64,000 bases of DNA, taken from Chiua virens (Eukaryota; Basidiomycota; Agaricomycetes; Boletales; Boletaceae). The notes beneath the pieces were generated by a model. That model worked only from the letters and a program-made list of their open reading frames with translations, ran no database searches and was not told where the DNA came from. Made by a program: the position numbers and the translations under genes. The stretch lies in contig JAHNUO010000010.1 in assembly GCA_019787685.1 (NCBI GenBank), forward strand, positions 558,001 to 622,000, written 5' to 3'. Below are positions 33,843 to 44,966 of the stretch, one piece after another; positions within the stretch are counted from its first letter, which is position 1; each line of letters starts with the position of its first letter.

Positions 33843-36832
33843 ATGACGGCGACACCTCCTGATCAGTCAACTCCCGCACTGATACCCACAATCTCCGCAA
33901 TCCGAGCGTGTGCACAGGAAGTATTCCATGTGCGGCCATGTCTCTGGCAGATCGAGGTAGCAAAGACCCTTCTGGAGGGAGGCAAAGATGTCCTGTGTAT
34001 AGCTGGCACCGGTATGGGGGAAACGCTCACCTTCTGGCTACTGCTCCTGTTCCGTCCAGATGGTATCCAAATCATCGTCACCCCTTTAAATTTGCTAGGG
34101 AAACAAAACGTTGCGGCGCTTACAAAGGCTCGCATTCCGGCCATAGCAATCAGCTCCGAAACAGCAACCCCTGCAAATTTTCATGTAAGTCGAATATTTT
34201 TCAGCAAACAGGCGACTGAAGTAGAAGTTACCCTTAACATGCTAGGCCATCCGCACTCGGAAATATAGAGCTATAGTGATCAGCCCAGAGCAAATGATGA
34301 AACCTGATGGGGAATTTGAAAAGATTATGAAGGACGCACACTTTGCATCCCACATCATCAGCATCGTCATTGATGAGGCCCACTGCCTTCAAGATTGGGG
34401 CGAATTCCGCCCAGAGTATAGGGAGCTTGGACGTATCCGTTACGTGCTTCCATCAGTAGCACTGCTTGTTACATCCGCCACCCTTCCAAAGAGCACGACA
34501 AACGACGTCATGCGGCTACTTCAGATGCATGCGGACCGAACCACCATATTGCGACGCTCTAGCGACCACCCTAACATCAAAATTGGAGTCAAGAAAATAC
34601 AGTACGCACTCAATAGTTTCGCTGACCTCGCTTTCTTGGTACCAGCGGGGTATCAGCCGAGCGACGCTCCTTTGCCAAAATTCCTTGTATTCATCGATGA
34701 CATTTCGGACTCGATAGCAGCTGCCAATTACCTGCGAAAGCGTCTACCGCAAGGCCTAGAAGACAGAATCAAGTGGTTCAACTCGGACATGTCTGATACC
34801 TTCAAAGAAGCGGAATTTGATAACTTGACAACGGGGCGAACCTGGGGCCTTTGTACCACGACCTCATTTGGGATGGTGGGTCTCTTTCCATCAGTGCGCA
34901 CGGTTTGTTGACCAGGCTCGAAGGGTATGGATGTGCCAGACATTGCTTTGGTAGTTCAGTGGAGAGTGACCTGTAACCTTTCAGCACTATGGCAGCGGTT
35001 TGGGCGTGTGGCGCTGTAGGAGTTAGATACTCCCTACGGTTGTAGGATACATTTTCCTCGCTCTTCATCATGTCATATCATCTCCCGTCTCATCCGCCAT
35101 CGACTTCGTGCCAGCCCAGTTTCATTCCTAGCGTTTACAGATCATCCGAGTTCAATCCGAGTCCAATCCGAGTCAACGCGATCCAATCCGGTGCTTTCGT
35201 ACGTATTCCGCTTCATCCGATTTGACTTGTTCTACTCGATTTGGCCTTATTAAGGTCATTACTATCCTAACACCTTCCCTTTCTTTGTCATCTACAAGGT
35301 TTGACACCCCTTCTTTCCATACTCACCCTACGTCAATCCTGTACACTTACTTAGGGTCGGATTACCTTTAACAGTCCTGGGATATGCCCAGGACTATAAA
35401 ACCCTGTTTCTAACACAAAAATATTGTCTTTCTGCGTTCAGGAGATCTCCTGTTTACTCTCCCGTGCGTGAGTGAGCTGGATAGCTTCTCTTTTACCTCG
35501 TCCTATCGTTCCTCGACGTCTCATCTACTCGAATCAATACCCTCATCGCTTCGCCCCCACCCGGATACTCTTATATCGACCGCTTTTCATTCCGGATTGT
35601 CCAGCAGCTTCTAGGACTCTTAGACAAACCTGAATCCATCATCCCTTCAAACATAACCCCCCTTGGGACGAACTTATCGCCCCACCTTTCTTCTCATTCA
35701 ACCTTATATTACTTTTCTACAGCGCGTAGCAGAGAACTCACCGGCACAGCGCTACTACTTGCCGAGCGAGAACACTTTGATGATGAAAAAGCTGTGAAGG
35801 CGGCCAAGAAAGCCCAACAGTCAGAAGCGGAGACACACAAACGAAAGGCCAAGGATGTGAACATACCTGAGCCGTCGCGTCCCACGAAGCGCAGGAAACG
35901 GGAGCTTGATCCCGGGATTGAGCTTCTTATAAACGCAGGAAGCCGTCCAGGTGTGGAGTGCCGTAGGGTGGCCTTTGATGGCTGTTTTGATAACAAAGTA
36001 GCTGGTGGGAGTTTTTGATAACGGCGTGACTGGTGTATACATACTCAACGTTAACGCTTCTCAGACAAAGACCACCTCCGGTGTGATACGGACGCCAAAC
36101 AAGGCTGTGACCGTTGTCACGTCCAGAAACCCACCATCTGCTGCGACATTCACAACCCCACCGAATTCCTGGCCTTTACATCCACCGTCTCTAAGCCACC
36201 CCGTGCAATGCAACGTTCGTGCATCTCCAAGTATACCAAGGAACAACGCGACCACGATTTAGTGCACGCCCTTCACAAGTGGCGTGAGGCCAAGACAACG
36301 GTACTATTCGGATGGACAGCGCTCAACCGCCACGGGCCCTGCCTCATTATGACCAATGCAGTACTTGATTCCATCGTCAACTATGCCCACTACGATAAAA
36401 TCCAGAACATCCAGGATCTCAAGCGAGAGACGGGGTGGACGAGAAGCGAGCAGTTTGCGGACGAAATCATTGGGCTCGTTCAAGCCCATCGCCCTCCCCG
36501 TCCGTCACCCTTTGTTTCCACTCCTCTCCAGCCTAGTACCACGGCTCTCAATAGCACTCACGCCGTTGGTGTGCAAGCCCCATCTCCTTCTCCTGTTGTC
36601 AAGCGTTGCTTCAAGTGTGGGGCGTGTGGCCAGGAGGGCCACAATGGTAAGTGTTCAGGCTCTCGAGGTGACTAACTTGAAGCTCACTTCATATCTACCA
36701 AAGCTAGGAACAAGATCTGCCCGAAGCAGCAGTCCAACGCTGCCACCACGGGAAAGGAAAATGTAAGTAGCAGAGCATTACATGCGATAATTATTGACTC
36801 TTGGCCATGTTACACAGCACCTCTCACAGTAG
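33843..36832 (+). pseudogene. RecQ-type DNA helicase of the transposon, split by an LTR
   Basis: The start ATG at 33843 gives MTATPPDQSTPALIPTISAI, then AGTGMGETLTFW at the Walker A position (34005-34040). The helicase box lysine of GxGKT is replaced by glutamate (GAA at 34020-34022). Motif II is IVIDEAHCLQDWGEF (34365), motif III VTSATL, and the second RecA domain has FLVFIDDISDSIAAANYL and TTSFGM-intron-KGMDVPDIALVVQW. The frame reaches LWQRFGRVA and is cut by a 707-bp solo LTR. After the LTR it resumes as SRELTGTALLLAEREHFDDE, then LDPGIELLINAGSR, HALHKWREAKTTVLFG, LKRETGWTRSEQFADEI and a zinc-knuckle FKCGACGQEGHNGKC. The last small exon ends at TAG 36830-36832. A gap near 34200-34270 needs an intron or repair. 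The K-to-E change alone should abolish ATP hydrolysis in this family. Confidence 0.75.
35015..35721. mobile_element. Solo LTR inside the helicase gene
   Basis: The 707-bp insert begins TGTAGGAGTTAG and ends TTTTCTACA, the TG..CA ends of a retrotransposon LTR, with TGTAG/CTACA as short inverted ends. It is flanked by a 4-bp GCGC direct repeat at 35011-35014 and 35722-35725. Removing the insert and one GCGC rejoins the helicase reading in frame (GRVA-RSRELTG). A TATA-like ACTATAAAACC lies near 35390. No internal retrotransposon sequence remains, so this is the product of LTR-LTR recombination. Confidence 0.8.
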
Positions 36833-39506
36833 TTCGACCAATACGTCCTCTAGCTCAGCCCTATCCACTTCTGACTGCTCCTGCTCTGTTCTGGTCTCGA
36901 TCATATTTTCTTCGCCGCGATTTGCTCTCTCCATCATTGTTACACCCTTGTCGCTAAGGTCTTCAACGACGTGTTGGCTTTTTCTACCCTTATGTACAAT
37001 ATGAGGCAAGCTCAACATGAGTCGTTCTTGGAGTTTCTTGAATGTCTTTGTCATATCTGGGGCGGCATGGCTGGCAGTTAGATGGGTCTGATCAATATCT
37101 GTCTGAACGATTTTTTGGATATTCCGATACACTTGAACTAATGGAGATTCGAGGATAATCCGATCAACCGTTCGATTGGAATATTGGCCACCGTTTTTCA
37201 CCTGGAACGCAAGATATCAATCCGATGAGAGTAGTTTAAAGGTGGACATACTGTTACGCACCTTCGTAAACAGGTTATTGAGTTCGACACACCAATCCAC
37301 AGCCCGCCACTTCATTGGCTGTCCAGTGGGATTCACGAGCAAATGGTAGCGGACTGCTCGCCTCAGGCCCGGTGGGTAAACAAAGTGTATGTTGAGTAGG
37401 AAGTTCTGCATATGAAGTGCATACTTATGCTTTCCAACGGCCTTCAGGATGGGAATCCAGTCGACAATGCAAGTCTCCACGCGGCCAACATCACCCGAAT
37501 TCATCGCGAACGAGAGTTCTTCATATAGTAGAAAGTACTTGTTTAGCAGGATTGCGTTCTCGAATTGAACATCTCGTGATTCCTCTGGCTTCATGCGCTC
37601 CGTTTGTATTTTGTGAGTGCCCACAAATTGTCTCACAATTTCATCTGCCATCACCCTTAGGTCGTCCAGTGTGGGCTTTGTGGATGCGAACTCATCGAGG
37701 CTTGTGAGTTCAGGCATCCTGCCGTGAATGTATGCCCACCAGCAATTGAGGCGCCGGCATATGCCTGCATGGCCAATGAGCTGATGCATCCGACGAAACC
37801 CGGGTTTTGAAATAAAGGTGAATGTTTCTCTCGGCCGGAGTATTGCTAAATCATTCATTAGACACGTTTCATCCTCACGCGTGGCCTGCGGAAGGATGAA
37901 ACAGCGCCATAACACATCCGCACATGCCATCTTCAAGTGGAAGAGCCCAGGGATGAATACCACATGCTGGAAACAATGCCAGGGGGTGGCCTCAATGGAA
38001 CGGCGCAATTGAGTAGCATAGAGTCGTTCGCCTGTGCCAAGGTCTCCATGTACGAGGATAACGTATTCGGATATGTCTGGTGAGTCCCATCCATCCGTGG
38101 TGTCATCATCGTCATCATCTCCTGCTGATGACTGGGCAGACTCGTAGATCCCGCCCTGCTTAAGGAGTTCAATAACGGCACGGATGTTGCCGCTAACCGT
38201 TGAGTTGTTGATATTCATCGCTCGTGCCGCGAAAATAGGTGTTTTGACAAGCGGCATCGGTTCTATTGGGCTCGGGGGTGTAATCTGAGGCTTGAACTGA
38301 TGAAAATACTTTGGCCCATAGGTACAGAGGTCGTTCAAGAACATCCACGCATTGAAGCTGTGGAACTGTGGCGGTTTTGCATTTGTCGTCTGCACCTCTG
38401 GTTCGTGCAGGTTGATTAGATCCCACCAGGTGCGTGAAGGGCCGCTTCTGACTTCTGGGCTCAAGTTGAATACCGACTTTTTCCACAGTACTTCTGAGCA
38501 CCGCAAGTCTTCCATCTCAACCCCGTGAGCCAGGGGAAAAAGTAACCCCGACGTAAGATGCTTTAGTGAGTCATTGGTTTTCTCAGCTGTCGGAACATAA
38601 CTTTTGAGGTCAACATCGAAGTTATCGTATGCATATGCCACAGTAAGTGAACGTCCAAGCGTCTGCAATGAGCGCTCTGATTCCGAAGACAGTGAGCGCA
38701 CGGCCAAATTGATTGCATTGACGGAAATCGAGATGCCAAGGTGAGCAAGCATGTTAATTGCGCTATGCGGGGCATGGACTGATTGCAGAAAGAAGCCAAC
38801 GATGCTCTGCAAAGCGTTGGCCTTTTGATTGAGGCCCTGCATCAAGACGCTGCAGATCACAGTTTTTTTCTGTTTCTCTTTAGCATTTTATATATATTTA
38901 CTGATCATAACGAACCATTGCTTTGATGGCAGATCGACATTTTGTACGCCTCTCTTCAGCCGGCAAGGATTGCTTGCCATCACCCGTTATATGACCAATG
39001 AATCCTTCAAGATCGATTTCATCAACCTCGTCCCAGAACGCATCGGATGCTAGATCATCCAGTTGGTTGTTCCGTGCTTCATTTTCCGTGCTTTGGGAGT
39101 TCGCCTGTCCCCTCCACTGATGCTTCTCTTGTAGCAGTGTCTCAAGTAGGCTCCAAAGCCAAGGCGCATTCGTTTGCATTGCCTGTGCCATCTCCTCGAC
39201 ACAGAATTCTTCCAGCTGCTGCAGCGTGGTACTTGCAGCCCCGAAATGTGAGCCGCTATGTCCCAAAGCAAGATTTTGCACTTCCTGAAGGTATGTCTCT
39301 TCGGCCACACCAAAGATTTGCTCCTTTATCTTACGATCAGCTGCAGGATGTTGCATGAGCGCTTTGAATATTTTGTTGACGTTCATAACAAGATCGTTGA
39401 CCATCATGTTCTTGTATGCCGGTTCAGTGAGTAATGCCAAAATGAAATCCGTAGCGCTCGTGTGACAGTCTTCTAGCACACTGACAACAGGGAGGAATGT
39501 AGACAT
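36824..39506 (-). CDS. DUF6589 protein of the transposon
   Basis: Exon 1 (39506 to about 38898) begins MSTFLPVVSVLEDCHTSATD and ends AIKAMVRYDQ. A long exon (from about 38860 to 37217) contains VCSVLMQGLNQKANALQSIV-like sequence, LAHLGISISVNAINLAVRSL, AYDNFDVDLKSYVPT, an acidic stretch, YVILVHGDLGTGERLYATQL and FIPGLFHLKMACADVLWRCF. The last exon (about 37195-36824) reads NGGQYSNRTVDRIILESPLV and ends at TGA 36824. The order matches DUF6589 proteins, which are abundant in Agaricomycete genomes. The conserved D/H-containing motifs YDNFD, HGDL and GLFHLKMACAD suggest metal-binding nuclease chemistry, as in a transposase; that is inference. Reading is intact apart from two introns, so this copy could be active. 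Confidence 0.75.
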
Positions 39507-39595
39507 GGGGGGTTGTAGGGTTTATTCTGTGCAGTATCTACTATGGATGACAAGGCCCAGAACATGCGGCATCCACATGGGCTACTCTGCTGCGA

Positions 39596-39838
39596 TGACC
39601 CTTCACTATCAATTAAAATATTGTAAACCCTAAGTTGAGTGTACACGATCTATTATTTTTACAAGTCCGAGTGATTACGAATGGCAGCACAGCTGTGGCC
39701 ACCAATATTTACCAATGTTTTGTTGCAGCCGTCGTGGTAAGTGCGAGGTATCTTAAGGTTGGCGGTGTTTCAAATTCCAATATGCTTACTAATACCCCCT
39801 AAACCTCGCACTTACCCTGACGGCTGTGTAGGAGCCTG
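39596..39838 (-). repeat. Right inverted repeat of the RecQ-DUF6589 element
   Basis: Reverse complement partner of 33564-33822. It begins just beyond the DUF6589 start codon (39506) and ends at the 9-bp target duplication. Confidence 0.85.
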
Positions 39839-40002
39839 GGGTTATCGTAGAGTATGGGTTAAACCCCGTATGGGTTATATCAGAGTCTACTGTAGTACAC
39901 AGGATCCCGATATGGTACAAAAAAATCTTTATTCACCACGGCTCCGGGAGTAACCCTTAGACTACCGCGTGCTCATGATCACATTCACTGACTCTCTTGC
40001 TG

Positions 40003-41777
40003 CTAGATTTGGGTCTCCAAAGAGTGTCTCAACTTCCTTCTTTCCTCCCACATGTTCTGAGCGAGCGAGAAAACCTTCTCCCATCGCTTGGAGTACACCG
40101 ACGAACCTGGCGAGTCTATCGGATACGTATATCCCATCAAATCATAGATCTCTCGAGGTGCATCACTACAACTTGAATAGTCATTCCAGTGGGTTTCCAA
40201 GCGAAAATTCGGAAACGGCGCCACATGGAAGAAAATACCGAGAGCCTCGACAGATTCTTCTTCGATAGATGAGTGGAGGAGGGAAATGGATGCGCCTTCT
40301 GGCATGGTAAGTCCACGCCATGGATGCCCCTGGAGGATCTCCTCATAGCCGCGGGTGTCGAACATGATATCAAGCTTCCGGAGCAACCGGCACCTTTCTA
40401 GCAGCTGCAGAAACCCCCCAGGAGTGATGACACTCGATTCACAACTCTCTCCCACACTAAATTTCTCCAGACGGGGCCACGAAGACGCCAAAAGGAGAAA
40501 TTGTTGTTCGTTTAGATCCACAGGAGAGGGTGTGTCAAAGGTTACGGATCGAAGATTCTCAAAGGCGGTCAGGGGACTGATGCACTGAAAGGTTATAGAG
40601 AATGGGGTTGAGTCCCGCACGAATGAGGCATTTGATGATTGGTCTTCCTCGTTGTCCTCGTCGTCTTCACTCTCGTCATAGTCTTCGTCTTCATCCTCTG
40701 AATCATCTTCATCTTCATTCCAGTCTTCGTGTTCGCCTTCGTCTTCATCGTCACCTGAGTCGACGACTTCGAGCGTAAAAGTTTTCAGAGTGTCAAGTCC
40801 GCAAGCTCCTCGGAGGGCCATGAAAAACGACTCGAAAGCTGGCATAGTTGGACGACTGTGGAGAGCGAGACATAAGATTTCGAGACCTGGGAAGTGAACG
40901 TAATCAAAGAACCTCCCAATAGAGGTTAATGATTGAGAAGACAGGCTCAATTCAGAAAGTGGCGAAAAGCTTAGCATTGGGGTGCCGGATGGAGTGGACT
41001 GCATGTGGTTAACCGCGTCGTCGGGGCAAAAGGCGAGATAACGCAAGTTACGCCGAGAGAGATGAGAAAGAGTCTCGACAGTTAAATTGATAGCCGAACA
41101 GCTCACGCTGGTGAGCTTTGTCCAGCGACACAAAGCCTTGGAGATCGTGTCAGTGTGAGTGTTTGCAGCGTAGTGCGGTGTCCGAGCCAGGAACCAAAAT
41201 CCTTCCACGTTAGGAGAGCCCTCTCCAAATGCATCGACGACGTCTCTCAAGTACCTGGGTTGAGCGAGGAAGAGACGTTTCAGCTCGGAATTTGCAAGAT
41301 GTTGGATGAAAGGGGCGATTTTCTGTAAGGAGTGCCATAACAATTGCAAGTTGGAAAGTTTGGGAAAAATCACGGTGGAAGGAGGGGGCTTAGAGAGCTC
41401 CTTGACACAACTCCAAGCTAAACCCGGAGAGCCCTCGATCAAATGAAGCCCTCGCACGCGGCGTGTATAGCCTAGAATGATGTGCCACTCGGCTTCTTTG
41501 AGATGTCTTTTAAACGAGTAGAGCTGGACATAACATAATTCAATCACCATCTTTTGCAGTATGAGCACCACAATTGGCATACATCACCCGATTGTACCCA
41601 TAACGATTTCGGGAGACATCGCACCAGGGGCGTCAAGTCGATCAAAGCATTCCAGAGCACATCCAGAGCGGGTTCCTTGAATGTTCTGCATGTCCTAGCG
41701 AGTTTAACCAGAGAAGAGTCATGGCAATGCCCGAAGATATTGAGAAGAATTTCTTCCAAACACAACACAAGGTGCAT
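40003..41777 (-). CDS. F-box/LRR-type protein
   Basis: The start at 41777 gives MHLVLCLEEILLNIFGHCHD and LVKLARTCRTFKEPALDVLW, a classic F-box. The following ORF (to 40003) has repeated leucine-rich stretches, for example FPKLSNLQLLWHSLQKIAPF, SPNVEGFWFLARTP, LSHLSRRNLRYLAFCPDD, SPLSELSLSSQSLTSIGRFF and SSWPRLEKFSVGESC. An acidic run of about 45 Asp/Glu-rich residues sits near 40760-40630. The two parts meet at about 41560, where either a very short intron (about 32 nt, GTATGC..AAAAG) or a one-base frame change must be assumed. Product about 590 residues. F-box proteins recruit substrates to SCF ubiquitin ligases; this type is highly expanded in Agaricomycetes. Confidence 0.7.
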
Positions 41778-42093
41778 CGATGGAGTTTTTCGACGAGGTT
41801 TAAGTTCGACGGATGCCGACAGGTGGTACAATAGTATGGCAGTCTTGATATTGAAAATCCGAGTCGATGTGCGATTGGCAACCTGCGAATGTGCAGCTGG
41901 TAGAGGGAACGATGAAATGATCGATAACGGGATTCGCCGTCTTTGTCCACCTCACACAAGACCAACGTTCGAATATGGCCCTATCTCAGACTGTCATACC
42001 ATAGTACACTGATCAATAAATTCGTGCAATCGCCGAGGGAATGTTAACGGACGGTGTAGTCTGGCAGTGAGGCTTTCAAAGTCAGAGCTACTA
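41778..42093. other. 5' flank of the F-box gene
   Basis: No convincing gene. The right limit is the left end of the Harbinger element. Confidence 0.4.
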
Positions 42094-42327
42094 GGGACCT
42101 TCAAAGTAGAAAACGGCTGCCGTTTTGAGGCCGTTTTGACGATGGATTTGAAACTCGTTTTGGCTGTGCCAAAACCGCTCTGTACTTTGACATACCCAGT
42201 TTTGGAGCCGTTTTGAGTAGTCCTGGATTTCAATTTCGACTTGCCACGGCGGGGTACCGTCGGAGTTTAAATTTGGTTGCAATCATCGAGTGATTGATAA
42301 CAACCAGATTGCTTTCCCCCCATCCCA

Positions 42328-44604
42328 ATGCCCACTCAATCCGAGCGCCAACAACTCACGGAAGTCCTTACTGAAGGATATCTTGCTTCTATCATTGCCA
42401 AATCCTATGATTCAGGCATGCCTGTCACTTCTGGGTCATCAAGCTCTGATCCAGGGCTTGGATCTCTATCTAGCAGCTCATCTGATGAGTCAGATGATGC
42501 AAGTGAGTTGCCTACAGCAAGTGACACTATGTTACGTCTCCTTGGCATGCTCCACTCTCGCCGATATCTTGTTGATCGCCAGCCAATCATCAAGAGTGGT
42601 AAGAATTTAAAACTTCTGCTCACAGATTGGAAGCATACACAACCAGATATATTTCGGGCACATGTTCGGATGACTCCAGAGTGCTTTGATGTACTTCTGG
42701 ATGCCTTACAGGGAGATCCTGTGTTTCAGAACAGGTCTAATCACCCACAGGACCTGTTACGATAGTTCCGGGTAGGACCTAGCGTAGCCGCAAAAGGCGC
42801 CAAGTACCAAGTGGCTGCGATAACTCAAACAACCACCACTTGATACGTGGTGCGCTGAAGAGTTAAACGAGGGTTTCTGGTCAGCTGAATGCTACCAGAG
42901 AGACGAGTGAAAACTTAGGCGTTGCTGAGAGTTGTCCTGTTGGGAATCTATACCCGAGGGACGTTCGAGGGTCGAGGGTTGACTGCGATGAGTCCGAGTT
43001 GATGAAGGACTAGGAGTAGTCCAGCCGAGTGGTCACAAGCGCTGAGGCGAGTGGAGTAGAGATACTCAGCTAGTATTGCGGAGATCAAGACTAGTGTACA
43101 GAGTATCGCTGCAGGGTATTTATACTACGAGAACTGCGCACGGACCAAGTAACTAAAAGGGGTAGGCCAGAAGAGCGGAAGGGGCAAAGGGCCAAAAGGA
43201 GTGCGCAGTAATCAAAAGGGGAAATCGTACGATGCGATGGCAGCGGACGATGACGAAGATGAAATGACAAATGCGAAGCCATCGGATGATGACAAGAATA
43301 GAATGAGTAAGTGCGATGCCATCGGATGATGACGAGAAAAGAATGAGTAAGTACGATGCCATCGGATGATGACGAGAAAAGGAAGAGTAAGCATCGGGTA
43401 ACGCCAATGGGTTGCGTAAGGGTGAACACGTACGGATGAGCGTACGAAGATACCTAGGTATCGAGCGAAGCAAAGTAGTACAAGTGAAACAAAGAAAAGA
43501 AAAGAATCGTAAAGAAAAGAATCGTAACAGGACCTACCTGTTGCCACCCAACTTGCCATTGCTCTTTATCGCTTTGGCCACTATGGGAATGCAATTAGCA
43601 CAACCATGGTTGCTCTATGGGCTGGGATTGGCTATGGGACTGTTAGACTTGTGACCAATTGGGTCACGACAGCCATTTGTCATCCTTCCTTTCAACAAGC
43701 TGCTCTTTACTGGCCATCAGAGGAGGAGAAAGAGGAAGCAAAGCAATGGGTTGAAGATAACTCATGTGCAGCATGGCGAAATGGGTGGGTGATGGTAGAT
43801 GGAAGCTTGGTTCCTCTCTACTCTCGTCCTGGTCATTTTGGAAACACTTTCTATGACCAGAAATCTAATTACTCATTGAATGTTCAGGTATGTTGATGAG
43901 TTAAGAGAAACATGAAAGCTAATCATTTATTAGATTGTCTCTACTCCTGATCTGTGTATTGTGGACTACTCTGTTGGACTTCCTGGAAGTCAACATGATT
44001 CCACTGCTTTTGCAGAGACATGCATTTTCAAGGAGCATGAAGTCTTGCTTGCTCCTGATGAGTGGATATTTGCTGATACTGCATATCCTCTTCATGAGTG
44101 GTGTCAAGCACCATATAAAAAGTGAGATTAGTTTATTTGATTTTATTATGTATGATACATATTTTAGCAAGGCCTGAAAAGGATACTGCAGACAACACAA
44201 CCTACAACTATTATGTTTCCAAGATCTGTATCCACTCTGAGCATACAATTGGATATCTCAAGGGTACTTGGCAATCTTTACGTGGTCTTCATATTCGACT
44301 TGACTCTGAAGATCATATCCAATATGCCTGTCTTTGGATTATTTCTTGCATTCATTTGCACTCATTCATACTTGGTTATCAAAAAGGCATCAATGTCACT
44401 TGTGATCGCTTCTTTCAAAAGGGACTTCAGATAATGGCTGAGGAACGTGAACGATATGCAGAATGGATAGCTCTCAGGGAGCAAAATGCTGAGGAAGAGG
44501 AGAGGGAAAGGGAAGAGGGGAGAAATGTGGAGTTGCTTAGGGGAAGGCTCAGGTGTGAAGAATTGAAGCTGGCATTATTCAGATTTTTATTTGACCAGAA
44601 CTAA
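42328..44604 (+). pseudogene. Harbinger DDE transposase, interrupted by a solo LTR
   Basis: The start ATG gives MPTQSERQQLTEVLTEGYLA, a serine-rich linker, then HVRMTPECFDVLLDALQGDP and NRSNHPQ. The LTR at 42755-43529 interrupts the codon after it. Beyond the LTR the reading is QDLPVATQLAIALYRFGHYG, STTMVALWAGIGYGTVRLV, GWVMVDGSLVPLYSRPGHFG (first catalytic Asp), then after an intron VDYSVGLPGSQHDSTAF and EWIFADTAYPLHEWC (second Asp), and the region KICIHSEHTIGYLKGTWQSL with the late acidic residue. The C-terminus is a charged helix ending LFRFLFDQN at 44604. Outside the LTR the frame is open with two introns, so the transposase was intact when the LTR landed. Confidence 0.75.
42755..43529. 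mobile_element. Solo LTR inside the Harbinger transposase
   Basis: The 775-bp insert begins TGTTACGATAG and ends ATCGTAACA, with 9-bp inverted ends and TG..CA termini. It is flanked by a 5-bp GGACC direct repeat (42750-42754 and 43530-43534). A tandem repeat of about 40 bp with the core GATGCCATCGGATGATGACG occurs three times near 43260-43390, and AAAGAAAAGAATCGTA occurs twice at the right end. It differs in sequence from the LTR at 35.0-35.7 kb. It is rich in CpG, unlike the transposon around it. Confidence 0.8.
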
Positions 44605-44966
44605 CCATCTACCCTTGGTCATGTCTATATCTCCAAATATTCTCAGAATTTTGACTATTTTTAGTGACTTTGTATAACTATATTTGATCTTAGACTGGTT
44701 AGAACTGATCATAAACTATTTGCCACTATTTGTAACTAGGTTTAAATGGCAAAGTAATGTGTCTAAAGGAGTGAAGAGAATGAAGAATTAAAGGAGAGGC
44801 TTGGGTATCATGGTCAAACAAAATCAACTATTTGGGATCAATAAGAAAAGAGTGGAAAATTACAAAGAAAAATTAAAAGAGTGATGTGACTAAAGGAATG
44901 ACTTGGAAAAGAATAAATTGAAGGAATGAACTAAGGAGTAAGGGTATCATAGTTGAGTGAAATCAG

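Larger units (their letters stand above)
33564..39838. mobile_element. RecQ-DUF6589 two-gene transposon with long inverted repeats
   Basis: The element starts CAGGCTCCTACACAGCCGTC and ends with its reverse complement at 39838. It is flanked by the 9-bp direct repeat GGGTTATCG at 33555-33563 and 39839-39847, which lies within the outer pogo-like element. The inverted repeats are long: an outer part of about 40 bp, a diverged spacer, then about 150 bp of near-identity (33667-33822 against 39596-39751). Inside are a RecQ-type helicase gene on the plus strand and a DUF6589 gene on the minus strand, convergent and overlapping at their stop codons. Both products are common in Agaricomycetes; the ends seen here place them in one mobile unit. 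Confidence 0.85.
32744..39892. mobile_element. pogo/Tc1-mariner-type element (outer layer of a nest)
   Basis: The ends are inverted copies starting CAGTAGACTCTGATATAACC (32744) and the reverse complement ending at 39892, each flanked by TA. Internal copies of the TATGGGTTAT motif repeat near both ends. A C-terminal transposase remnant lies inside at 33310-32970. Without the inner insertion (33564-39838 plus one target copy) the element is about 865 bp, too short for a full transposase, so it is a deletion derivative. CAGT-type ends with a TA target are typical of pogo/Tigger/Fot elements. Confidence 0.75.

Noticed and set aside
35015..43529. The two solo LTRs as copies of one retrotransposon
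   Set aside because: They differ in termini (TGTAGGAG against TGTTACGA), target-duplication length and internal sequence.
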